Position numbers and translations under genes: made by a program. The notes below the pieces were generated by a model. That model worked only from the letters and a program-made list of their open reading frames with translations, had not been told where the DNA came from and ran no database searches. Of a DNA stretch of 64,000 bases, positions 8,397 to 16,248 are shown piece by piece. The stretch's first letter is position 1, and each line of letters begins with the position of its first letter. Location: assembly GCA_003153355.1 (NCBI GenBank), contig PLYH01000001.1:38565-102564 (forward strand). The letters are read 5' to 3'. The DNA comes from Candidatus Peregrinibacteria bacterium (GTDB taxonomy: Bacteria > Patescibacteriota > Gracilibacteria > UBA1369).

Positions 8397-9956
8397 ATGA
8401 ACAGCAACAACGAGCCTGCAAAAAAAGTTTATCTGATGATTCTCGACGGTTTCGGCGAAGGCAAGGACTATCCCGGGAACGCCGTCACGCACGCCAAAAT
8501 GCCGAACCTTAACGGGTTAAAAAAAGAGTATCCGCTGACGCTTTTAACAGCACACGGTGAAAGCGTAGGTCTTCCGGAAGGAACACAGGGCGGATCGGAA
8601 GTAGGCCACTTTACCATCGGAGCCGGAAGAGTTATTTTCCAGACCCTGGAAGAGATTGACCGGTCAATCCGGAATGGCGAATTTTTTAAAAAGCCCGCGT
8701 TGGTTGAAGCCTGCGAGCGCGTAAAAAAAAATGACAAAGCCGTTCTGCACCTGCTCGGCATGATTTCTGATCAGGGCGTCCATTCACACGTCGATCATCT
8801 TTTCGCATTGATGAAACTGGCCAAGGATCAAGGCATAGCAAAAATTTTCATCCACGCCATAACCGACGGCCGTGATGTTCCGGAAAAATCCGCGGACAAA
8901 TACATAAAAATGATTCAGGAAAAAATCACAGAAATGGGTATGGGACCCGGATCATCAAACGAAGCCAAAATCGCCACAATGATCGGCCGTTACTACGCGA
9001 TGGACCGCGACAAAAACTGGGACCGCACGCAGATTGCCTACGATCTTTATACTTTAGGCAAAGGCCATGAAGAAACCGATCCGCTCCAGGCTTTAAAAAA
9101 CGCCTACGCCCGGGGCGCACAAACTGACTACTATATAGATGCCATCGTTTTTGATAAACAAGCAACAATTCAGGACAAAGACTCCGTTATTTTCTGGAAC
9201 TTCCGCACCGACCGCACCCGCCAGATCACCCAATGCTTTACCGGAGAAGCCGAAATCGGTTTTAAACCCGAAAAAACCGTACGTCCTTTCTTTGTATGCT
9301 TCGGCGATTACTCCAAAGTGGCTCCGGTGGTTTTCCCGACCGTTGTCGTGAAAAACAATCTTGGAAGCGTGATCGAGCAAAATAATCTCAAACAACTCAG
9401 GATAGCCGAAACTGAAAAATACGCGCACGTCACGTACTTTTTTAACAGTCAGGTTGAAGAGCCTTTTAAAAATGAAGACCGCATCATGATTCCATCGCCA
9501 AAAACTCCTTCATACGCGCAAAAACCGGAAATGAGCGCGCGCGAAGTCACGGATGCCGTGCTGAAAGAGATCGATAAAGATGAATACAATTTGATTGTCC
9601 AAAATTTCGCCAATACGGATCTGGTCGGACATTCAGGCGATTACGACGCTACGGTCAAAGCCTGCGAAGTCGTTGATGAATGCATCGGACGCATCGCTGC
9701 AAAAACCATCGAACAAGGCTATGATCTGATCATAACCGCAGATCACGGCAATGCCGAATATATGATTTACGAAGATACCGGCGAACCATGCCCTTCTCAT
9801 ACCAAAAACCCGGTGATCTTTTTACTGGTTTCCAAACGCTTTGAAAAAGATAAACTCCGCGACGGCGGAAGCCTTGAAGATATTGCTCCGACCATTCTCA
9901 AAATGATGGATATTCAGCAGCCGGCGGAAATGACCGGACATTCACTTATACAATGA
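8397..9956 (+). CDS. gpmI: 2,3-bisphosphoglycerate-independent phosphoglycerate mutase
   Basis: GpmI interconverts 3- and 2-phosphoglycerate using two manganese ions and a phosphoserine intermediate. The 519-residue length is normal. The metal site starts with LMILDGFG, and the phosphorylated Ser lies in GGSEVGHFTIGAGR, where the usual GNSEVGH has Gly for Asn. HAITDGRDVPP-like and the C-terminal ITADHGNAEYM metal motifs are present. It ends with TGA, showing that UGA is a stop here. It starts 10 nt after pilD and is followed by manC. Confidence 0.97.
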   Translation: MNSNNEPAKKVYLMILDGFGEGKDYPGNAVTHAKMPNLNGLKKEYPLTLLTAHGESVGLPEGTQGGSEVGHFTIGAGRVIFQTLEEIDRSIRNGEFFKKPALVEACERVKKNDKAVLHLLGMISDQGVHSHVDHLFALMKLAKDQGIAKIFIHAITDGRDVPEKSADKYIKMIQEKITEMGMGPGSSNEAKIATMIGRYYAMDRDKNWDRTQIAYDLYTLGKGHEETDPLQALKNAYARGAQTDYYIDAIVFDKQATIQDKDSVIFWNFRTDRTRQITQCFTGEAEIGFKPEKTVRPFFVCFGDYSKVAPVVFPTVVVKNNLGSVIEQNNLKQLRIAETEKYAHVTYFFNSQVEEPFKNEDRIMIPSPKTPSYAQKPEMSAREVTDAVLKEIDKDEYNLIVQNFANTDLVGHSGDYDATVKACEVVDECIGRIAAKTIEQGYDLIITADHGNAEYMIYEDTGEPCPSHTKNPVIFLLVSKRFEKDKLRDGGSLEDIAPTILKMMDIQQPAEMTGHSLIQ

Positions 9957-9966
9957 TCAATTCTCA

Positions 9967-11046
9967 ATGAAAGCTGTCATCATGGCCGGCGGAACCGGGA
10001 CAAGACTCTGGCCGCTCAGCCGCATCAATAAACCAAAACAGTTCCAAAAACTGGTCAGTGACCAGACCATGCTTCAGGACACGCTGGCGCGTCTGGATTT
10101 TTTGAAACCGCAGGACATTTACGTTTCTACCAATGCGGAATATGAAAACATCGTCCGCGAACAGACGAAAGGTAAAATCCCGCACACCAACATTATTCTT
10201 GAACCGGCACTACGCGACACAGCTCCATCCATCGGACTTGCTGCGACCTATCTCGCCAAAAAATATCCAAAGGAGGTTATGGCTATAATTTACGCAGACC
10301 ATCTTATCCAAAAAAAAGATGAGTTCATCAAAAAACTTAAAGTCGCTGAAAAACTGGCTAAAGACGAAAACACGCTCAACATCATCGAAGTGAAAGCAAA
10401 ATTCCCAAACGTGAATCTGGGCTACGTCAAAATCGGCAAAATGCTCAAAGAGATGAACGGCGTTGAAGTCTTTTCTTTTGAGAAATTTACAGAAAAACCT
10501 GATCTTAAAACCGCCATCGCTTTTCTGAACTCCTATAAATATCTCTGGAACACCGGCCTTTACGTCTGGCGCGTGGAAACCATTTTAAATAAATTCAAAA
10601 AGCACCTGCCAAAGACCTATGCCAATCTCCAAAAAATCCAAAAAAGCATCGGCACGAAAAATGAAAAAACGGTTATTCAGAAACTCTATCCGCTCTGCGA
10701 TAAGATCTCCATCGACTACGGCGTGATGGAAAAAATTGATCCCAAAGAGGTACGGATCATACCAGCTGAATTGGGCTGGAGCGATGTGGGTACTTGGGAC
10801 TCGATTTTCAGCGAACTTGTTCATAGAAACGACGACAATCTCATTAAAGCGAAACACGTGGGAATTGACACCCGGGGATCGCTTATCTATGGTACCAAAG
10901 ACAAGTTGATAGCGACCATCGGGGTGAAAGATCTCGTCATCGTGGAAACCGCAGATGCCGTGCTCATCTGCGACAAACGCCGCAGCCACGACGTAAAAAA
11001 ACTTGTGGAGAAACTGCAGAAATCACGGAACAAAAAACTGTTATAA
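9967..11046 (+). CDS. manC: Mannose-1-phosphate guanylyltransferase
   Basis: This nucleotidyltransferase makes GDP-mannose from GTP and mannose-1-phosphate for glycan synthesis. The signature GGTGTRLWPLSR lies at residues 8-19, and ELGWSDVGTWDS is the conserved later motif. At 359 residues it has only the transferase portion and lacks the C-terminal cupin isomerase domain of bifunctional ManC/AlgA. That domain occurs as the separate next gene. GDP-mannose may feed envelope glycans together with the WecA-like and O-antigen-ligase-like proteins in this window. Confidence 0.94.
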   Translation: MKAVIMAGGTGTRLWPLSRINKPKQFQKLVSDQTMLQDTLARLDFLKPQDIYVSTNAEYENIVREQTKGKIPHTNIILEPALRDTAPSIGLAATYLAKKYPKEVMAIIYADHLIQKKDEFIKKLKVAEKLAKDENTLNIIEVKAKFPNVNLGYVKIGKMLKEMNGVEVFSFEKFTEKPDLKTAIAFLNSYKYLWNTGLYVWRVETILNKFKKHLPKTYANLQKIQKSIGTKNEKTVIQKLYPLCDKISIDYGVMEKIDPKEVRIIPAELGWSDVGTWDSIFSELVHRNDDNLIKAKHVGIDTRGSLIYGTKDKLIATIGVKDLVIVETADAVLICDKRRSHDVKKLVEKLQKSRNKKLL

Positions 11047-11051
11047 AGATT

Positions 11052-11465
11052 ATGTCACAACAAATTCCCATCCAAATCAAAGAAAAACCATGGGGCCGCG
11101 AAATCTGGTTTGCTCACACCGGCAAGTACGCCGGGAAAATTTTAGAAGTGAAGAAAGGAGCCCGTCTTTCGCTGCAGTATCACGAAAAAAAGACCGAGAC
11201 CCAATACGTATACGAAGGAAAGGTTAAATTAACCTACGGAGAAGATGAAAAAAACCTCAAAGAGATGATTTTAAGTCCTGGTGACAAGTATGACATTTAT
11301 CCATATACTGTCCATCGCATTGAAGGACTTGAAGATTCAAAAATCTTCGAAGTATCTTCACCTGAGCTTGATGACGTGGTAAAACTTGCAGACGATTACG
11401 GACGCATGGGAAAAGGCAACAATGATGAACTCGACCGCAAGCTCGCACAACAACACCAATCATAA
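11052..11465 (+). CDS. Cupin, mannose-6-phosphate isomerase type II-like
   Basis: The 137-residue protein is a single cupin domain matching the C-terminal isomerase part of bifunctional ManC/AlgA proteins. It has KPWGREIWF near the start, SLQYHEKKTE with the metal-binding His and Glu, and later VHRIEG. The predicted reaction is fructose-6-phosphate to mannose-6-phosphate, feeding manC 5 nt upstream. Family membership is clear; the catalytic role is inferred. Splitting the bifunctional enzyme into two adjacent genes is consistent with the shared operon. Confidence 0.88.
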   Translation: MSQQIPIQIKEKPWGREIWFAHTGKYAGKILEVKKGARLSLQYHEKKTETQYVYEGKVKLTYGEDEKNLKEMILSPGDKYDIYPYTVHRIEGLEDSKIFEVSSPELDDVVKLADDYGRMGKGNNDELDRKLAQQHQS

Positions 11466-11493
11466 TTTTTAAAAACCTTATCCTATAACTTCT

Positions 11494-14400
11494 ATGAAGA
11501 ACCGTCACTTTCTCAAGGTGGGAGCAATCGTCCTCACCGCTTTAATACTGGGATTTATTAACCTCCCTGCCGAACAGGAAAAAACTTTAATTCCAGCCAC
11601 TCCTCAGGCGCTTTTGGACAGCAAATACCATCTGGGCCTCGACCTTCAGGGAGGATCACAGCTGGATTATAAAATCGACCTCCAGAAAGTTCCGGCTGCG
11701 GACCAAAAAAACATCGTTGACGGTGTAATGAACGTCATCAACAACCGCGTGAACGGACTCGGTGTTTCCGAACCGAACATCTATCTTTCAACCGTAGGCG
11801 ACGAACAGCATTTAATTGTTGAACTTGCCGGCGTTAAGGACCTTGAACAAGCAAAATCTGTTGTAGGAAAAACGATTCAGCTTGAATTCAAAGAACAAAG
11901 AACCACTCAGGATCCAAATGCTGATGCCACTGTAAAAACCCAGGGGCAGGATTTCATTAGCCGAGTCCAAAAGGGCGAAGGTTTTGACGTAGCCGGCAAA
12001 GAAGAGCAACTCGCGAATCCGGGAAAAGTAACCTATACAGACGTAGACTATCAGTTTAAATCAGATGTATCCTCAAGTTTGACGGATCTTTTGTTCAATA
12101 AAATGAAACCGGGAGACGTCTCTACAAGTCTTATTCCGGCTCAAGGAGAATATACTGTAGATGCGAGCGGAAGTTTGACCCAGGCCAACGGCTACTATGC
12201 GGTAAAACTTATTGACAAGCGTGATCAGCAAAAAACTGACACAACCCCAAAAACCGTTAAAGTCAGTCATATTTTAATCGCATATCAGGGAGCGACCCGC
12301 GCGGATGCAACAGTCACCCGCACGAAAGACCAGGCCAAAGCTCTTGCCGACCAGGTTTTGCAGAAACTCCAGGGAGGTGCTACTTTCGCCGATTTGGCAA
12401 AACAATATTCCGATGACTCTTCAAATAAAAACAGCGGCGGCGCTCTTGACCAGGCCGTCACCGGCAGCGGCGTCTATGCCAAAGAGTTTGAAACAGCTTC
12501 GCTCGCCCTGAATAAAACCGGCGATCTTTCTCCGGTGACTGAAACCGAATTCGGTTTCCATATTATTATGGCCGACAGCGTCACCGCGGCAACGACCTCA
12601 ACAACGACCCAGCCACAGATAAAATACCAGAAAGTATTCTTCAACACTGCACCGGACCCATGGCAGGAAACCGGCTTAACCGGTGAACAGTTTGTCCATG
12701 CCGATGTTGAATTCGACCAGCTCTATCAGCCATATGTTTCGATTCAATTCAATGATGCGGGTGCCAAACTTTTTGAAGACATCACTGCAAGAAATGTCGG
12801 AAAACAGGTTGCCATCTTTGTAGGAGGACAGCTGATTTCCGCTCCGGTAGTAAACGAAAAAATCAGCGGAGGCAAAGCTCAAATCACCGGTCATTATACC
12901 GTTGATGACGCCAGCACTCTGGCGCAGGGATTGAACACCGGCGCCATTCCGGCTCCGATCGTTCTTGCCGGACAATATACTATCGGCGCGACGCTTGGTC
13001 AGGATGCGCTCACGAAAAGTTTGTGGGCGGGTCTCATCGGCTTCATCCTTGTGGCATTATTCATGATCTGTTTTTACCGTCTGCCGGGCGTACTCGCTAC
13101 GTTCGCGCTCATCGTGTACTCGATGATCATGTTCTTCTTAATTAAAATCGCCCTGCCGCTCTGGATTTCCATAGCAGTAGCGTTGGCAATATTTACCGTG
13201 ATAGTGCTGAAAATCATGAATTCAAAAGATTCTGGACCAGAAAAAGCAATCGGTATGATTCTTTCATGTTTCATTCTCTTCTTTATCACCTTCCTTCTTT
13301 CCACGCCTATCGTTATGACTCTAGCGGGTATCGCCGGCGTGATTCTTTCCATTGGTATGGCCGTTGATGCCAACATCCTTATCTTTGAAAGAATTAAGGA
13401 AGAGCTGCGCGATGGACGAACGTTAAGTTCAGCAATTGAAATCGGTTTTGACCGCGCGTGGAACAGTATCCGTGACTCAAACTTCTCTTCTCTTATTACT
13501 TGCGGAATCCTCTTCTATTTTGGAAGCTCAATCATCCAGGGTTTTGCCTTCAACCTTGCAGCAGGTATTCTCGTATCCATGTTTACGGCCATCAACGTCA
13601 CCAAAACATTGCTCATGGCTATGGTAAACACGAAATTCGCAAATAATCTGGCGCTGTTCGGTGCTCCGAAGCAAAAAGAAAAGAAACTTGTTCCAATCAT
13701 CCAGAACCGAAAACTCACATACTATATTTCAGGAACACTGCTCGTACTTGCAGTCATCGGCATTCCGATCTTCGGGCTGAAACTGGGTTTGGATTTTACC
13801 GGAGGAACGCAAATGGAGTTCGATAACTTCACGAAATCGGTAACGGCTCAACAAATCATACAGGCATTTGAACAAACCGCCGACAAACTGAACAAGAGCG
13901 GAGCAGTGGCAGCCGCGACATCGGCTGCAGCAACTCAAGCTGCTCAACCTGTGGCTGTAACTCAACAATTCGGCGGCATTAAAGTCACTTCTACCACGCC
14001 GGCTGATCAAACCCAGCAGTCATTGAGTACATTAGCCAACAATGCAGCGAACGCCCAAATCTCAAACACTGCAGATAATACGATCGATCTTGGAACTCCG
14101 GAAGTTGTTCCAACCGCGAACGGTTATCTTATTAAGACCCGCCACATCAGCACCACCGCTCACGATCTCATGATTCCGGAACTCAAGAATGTTTTAGGCA
14201 GCTTTGATGAAACACGCTTTAATACCGTTGGTCCGACCGTTGGTGAAAGCCAGGGCTATCGTGCATTGTTCGCACTGGCCATAGCCAGCTTGATGATCAT
14301 TCTCTATATAGCATTTGCGTTCCGCAAAGTTCCACGCCATGTCGGCCAGTGGAGATTCGGAGTTTCGGCTATCGTCGCGCTGCTCCATGATCTCGGCATC

Positions 14401-14799
14401 ATGCTTGGAATCTATGTGTACTTCGGCGTATTCTTCGGCGTTCAAATCGATACGCTCTTTATTACTGCCATGTTGACCGTCATGGGCTTCTCGGTTCATG
14501 ACACGATCGTAGTGTTCGATCGTATCCGTGAAAAACTCAAATATCAGAAACGCGATGAAACTTTTGCAGAGGTGGCTAACCAGGCCGTGAACGAAACCAT
14601 CGCGCGTTCGATCAACACTTCATTCTCGGTATTCCTTACATTGCTGGCCCTGGTGATCTTTGGAGCAGACAGCATCCGCTTCTTTGCCCTGGCTCTGATG
14701 GTTGGTATCGTTGCAGGTACATACTCTTCCATCTTCGTCGCATCACCGATCCTCGTGGACTGGCAAGAATATGCACAAAAACAGAAGACCAAATCATAA
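11494..14799 (+). CDS. secDF: SecDF fusion with inserted parvulin (PpiC) rotamase domains
   Basis: SecDF pulls exported proteins through the SecYEG channel using the proton gradient. This 1101-residue protein joins SecD (about 1-720) and SecF (about 735-1101). SecD hallmarks are LGLDLQGGSQL, the P1 segment ISAPVV and GMAVDANILIFERI; SecF has GLDFTGGTQ and GFSVHDTIVVFDRI. Inserted in SecD P1, after the LEFKEQ strand, is a complete parvulin prolyl isomerase domain (about residues 254-362: VSHILIA, YSDDSSNKNSGGALD, EFGFHII). Residues about 150-243 look like a degenerate second parvulin. Two extra hydrophobic segments occur at about 540-605 between SecD membrane helices, and SecF has an Ala/Thr/Gln-rich insert near 805-870. 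A terminator follows. Confidence 0.96.
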   Translation: MKNRHFLKVGAIVLTALILGFINLPAEQEKTLIPATPQALLDSKYHLGLDLQGGSQLDYKIDLQKVPAADQKNIVDGVMNVINNRVNGLGVSEPNIYLSTVGDEQHLIVELAGVKDLEQAKSVVGKTIQLEFKEQRTTQDPNADATVKTQGQDFISRVQKGEGFDVAGKEEQLANPGKVTYTDVDYQFKSDVSSSLTDLLFNKMKPGDVSTSLIPAQGEYTVDASGSLTQANGYYAVKLIDKRDQQKTDTTPKTVKVSHILIAYQGATRADATVTRTKDQAKALADQVLQKLQGGATFADLAKQYSDDSSNKNSGGALDQAVTGSGVYAKEFETASLALNKTGDLSPVTETEFGFHIIMADSVTAATTSTTTQPQIKYQKVFFNTAPDPWQETGLTGEQFVHADVEFDQLYQPYVSIQFNDAGAKLFEDITARNVGKQVAIFVGGQLISAPVVNEKISGGKAQITGHYTVDDASTLAQGLNTGAIPAPIVLAGQYTIGATLGQDALTKSLWAGLIGFILVALFMICFYRLPGVLATFALIVYSMIMFFLIKIALPLWISIAVALAIFTVIVLKIMNSKDSGPEKAIGMILSCFILFFITFLLSTPIVMTLAGIAGVILSIGMAVDANILIFERIKEELRDGRTLSSAIEIGFDRAWNSIRDSNFSSLITCGILFYFGSSIIQGFAFNLAAGILVSMFTAINVTKTLLMAMVNTKFANNLALFGAPKQKEKKLVPIIQNRKLTYYISGTLLVLAVIGIPIFGLKLGLDFTGGTQMEFDNFTKSVTAQQIIQAFEQTADKLNKSGAVAAATSAAATQAAQPVAVTQQFGGIKVTSTTPADQTQQSLSTLANNAANAQISNTADNTIDLGTPEVVPTANGYLIKTRHISTTAHDLMIPELKNVLGSFDETRFNTVGPTVGESQGYRALFALAIASLMIILYIAFAFRKVPRHVGQWRFGVSAIVALLHDLGIMLGIYVYFGVFFGVQIDTLFITAMLTVMGFSVHDTIVVFDRIREKLKYQKRDETFAEVANQAVNETIARSINTSFSVFLTLLALVIFGADSIRFFALALMVGIVAGTYSSIFVASPILVDWQEYAQKQKTKS

Positions 14800-14824
14800 A
14801 CGTCTTCCAAACCGGAAACCTCAC

Positions 14825-14863
14825 AATCCCGCCTCAAGCTCATATGCCCGGCGGGATTTTTTG
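14825..14863 (+). terminator. Rho-independent terminator after secDF
   Basis: A perfect 9-bp stem AATCCCGCC / GGCGGGATT with a 16-nt loop is followed by a run of T. It lies 26 nt after the secDF stop. Confidence 0.85.
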
Positions 14864-14875
14864 TTTGAGATGAGC

Positions 14876-14881
14876 TATAAT
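14876..14881 (+). promoter_or_regulatory. -10 element for the DUF1653 gene and tRNA-Arg
   Basis: A perfect TATAAT lies 32 nt before the ATG at 14914, directly after the secDF terminator. Because the tRNA overlaps the end of the gene, this promoter may serve both. Confidence 0.55.
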
Positions 14882-14913
14882 TAAAATAATGTGAACTTCG
14901 TAATCTGCAACTG

Positions 14914-15156
14914 ATGTCCAAAATCAAACCGGGGATTTATGAACACTACAAAGGGAACCATTATGAAGTTATCGGAACCGGACACCACAGCGAAACCCTG
15001 GAAGAAGTTGTGATTTACCGCGCCCTTTACAACAGTCCGAATTTTGGGAAGAATGCGTTGTGGGTTCGCCCCGCCGCAATGTTCGCGGAAAATATTGAAA
15101 TCAACGGCAAAACAATACCGAGGTTTAAATATATCAAACCCGCCCCTGTAGCTTAA
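14914..15156 (+). CDS. DUF1653 family protein
   Basis: The 80-residue protein matches the DUF1653 family across its length: KPGIYEHYKGNHYEVIG at the start, HSETLEEVVIYRALY in the middle and RFKYI near the end. The family is small, soluble and of unknown function. The last five codons lie inside the tRNA-Arg gene (from 15142), so CDS and tRNA overlap by 15 nt on the same strand. The conserved domain ends at the tRNA boundary, so the overlap adds only a non-conserved tail. Confidence 0.85.
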   Translation: MSKIKPGIYEHYKGNHYEVIGTGHHSETLEEVVIYRALYNSPNFGKNALWVRPAAMFAENIEINGKTIPRFKYIKPAPVA

Positions 15157-15216
15157 TGGATCAAGTACTGGTCTTCGGAACCAGTGATGAAGGTTCGATT
15201 CCTTCCGGGGGCACCA
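15142..15216 (+). tRNA. tRNA-Arg (anticodon UCG)
   Basis: The sequence folds as a tRNA: acceptor stem GCCCCTG / CGGGGGC with one G-U pair, anticodon stem CTGGT / ACCAG, loop CTTCGGA with anticodon TCG, and T arm containing GGTTCGATTCC. Discriminator A and the CCA end are encoded. The anticodon reads CGA arginine codons. The 5' end overlaps the last 15 nt of the DUF1653 gene. Confidence 0.92.
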
Positions 15217-15219
15217 ATG

Positions 15220-15228
15220 TGCTAAAAT
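15220..15228 (+). promoter_or_regulatory. Extended -10 for the 15251 gene
   Basis: TGCTAAAAT sits between the tRNA and the ATG at 15251. The surrounding GTGCTAAAATATAAG 15-mer recurs exactly in front of the 60912 gene on the minus strand. Confidence 0.6.
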
Positions 15229-15250
15229 ATAAGAAACTTTATAAAAAACT

Positions 15251-15571
15251 ATGGCAGGAGAATACATACAATCCGACTCAATTGGAGACTACTGGAAACA
15301 GCTGAAAGCGATCTACGTGTCCCGCGCTTCCGACTGGAAAGATCTTTCAGCCGAAGATTACCTCGGAATCGAACGCAGCGAACGCGAAGACAGCGACAAC
15401 CATTTAAACGAAGAACGCCTCGGCAAAGACACCCAGGTGATCGATATCTGCAAATACAAATTCATGCCGGACCGAAAAATCGCCTACAGCATCCACATGA
15501 TTCACAAAGACGGAACCTCCAAAGATATTTATTTTCAGATTACCCTGAAAGAAGGTGTTGCAGTAAATTGA
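15251..15571 (+). CDS. Hypothetical protein
   Basis: This 106-residue soluble protein is not recognised. It begins MAGEYIQSDSIGDYWKQ and is predicted helical in the first half and beta in the last third. It ends with TGA. The last 32 nt overlap the 3' end of the convergent gene at 15540. It has its own extended -10 promoter. No Shine-Dalgarno sequence is seen. Confidence 0.6.
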   Translation: MAGEYIQSDSIGDYWKQLKAIYVSRASDWKDLSAEDYLGIERSEREDSDNHLNEERLGKDTQVIDICKYKFMPDRKIAYSIHMIHKDGTSKDIYFQITLKEGVAVN

Positions 15572-16124
15572 GGAAAGATTTGGTCTGTTCCTTCTGTTTG
15601 GATTTCAGCTTTTCACGAGTAAAAGCATCAAGGAAAAAATCCAGGGTTTCTTTCCAGAGAGGATCATATTTTGAAGATTCCAAACCAAGTTGAGCACGGA
15701 TATCGCCCCCCCTGCCTTGGGTCAAAGCTTCCAGATACTCTTTTGTATGCGCGTAGACATGCTCGAACAGCAAACCGCGGGCTATGACCATATCGTCCAA
15801 AAGTTTCTCAAAAACCTGGTCGTAGCGAACATCCTGAATACCGAACACATCGCGCAAAGCCAAAGGTCCTTTCTTCAAAACATAATCCTTGAAAAATGGA
15901 AAAAACAGATCAACGCAGCGTTTTAAAACATCAAGATTAAAAACCAGATGATCAAAAACCACAGTCCAGACAAAATCACTTGGAACCTTAAGAAACTGAC
16001 GTAAAGCTTCCGGTCCCTGCTGGATAAAAAGCGTCATCAAACGTTCCTCATGCCCGTTGAGCTCCTGTGCGACCAGTGCCTTTACTGCTTCCTCTTCAGA
16101 TGGAAATTGATCAAACCTCATCAT
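15540..16124 (-). CDS. Hypothetical helical protein
   Basis: I do not recognise this 194-residue protein. It starts MMRFDQFPSEEEAVKAL and is predicted almost wholly helical, rich in Phe and Leu, with no signal peptide or clear membrane segment. A good promoter precedes it (TTGACA, 16-nt spacer, TATAAT). It overlaps the convergent 15251 gene by 32 nt at its 3' end and is divergent from priA. Another minus-strand hypothetical at 18280 has a very similar promoter. Confidence 0.6.
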   Translation of the reverse strand: MMRFDQFPSEEEAVKALVAQELNGHEERLMTLFIQQGPEALRQFLKVPSDFVWTVVFDHLVFNLDVLKRCVDLFFPFFKDYVLKKGPLALRDVFGIQDVRYDQVFEKLLDDMVIARGLLFEHVYAHTKEYLEALTQGRGGDIRAQLGLESSKYDPLWKETLDFFLDAFTREKLKSKQKEQTKSFLNLLQHLLSG

Positions 16125-16147
16125 ATTTTTATTAAGAAAGGATATTG

Positions 16148-16175
16148 ATTATACGTATTTTATAGAATTTGTCAA
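16148..16175 (-). promoter_or_regulatory. Sigma-70 promoter for the 16124 gene
   Basis: On the minus strand TTGACA and TATAAT are separated by 16 nt, and the -10 lies 23 nt before the start codon. Both hexamers are perfect consensus. Confidence 0.75.
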
Positions 16176-16211
16176 TATACAGCCTTGACCTTAAATATTT
16201 GCCTTCCTTCA

Positions 16212-16239
16212 TTGACTTTTCAAACCTTAAACCTATAGT
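16212..16239 (+). promoter_or_regulatory. Sigma-70 promoter for priA
   Basis: TTGACT and TATAGT are separated by 16 nt. The -10 ends 9 nt before the priA ATG, so the predicted transcript start leaves a leader of only a few nt or none. Confidence 0.65.
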
Positions 16240-16248
16240 GGAATCACT

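Noticed and set aside
8397-9956. UGA recoding to glycine, as in some CPR lineages
   Set aside because: gpmI and the 15251 gene end with TGA at the expected place, and conserved proteins are full length without reading through TGA.
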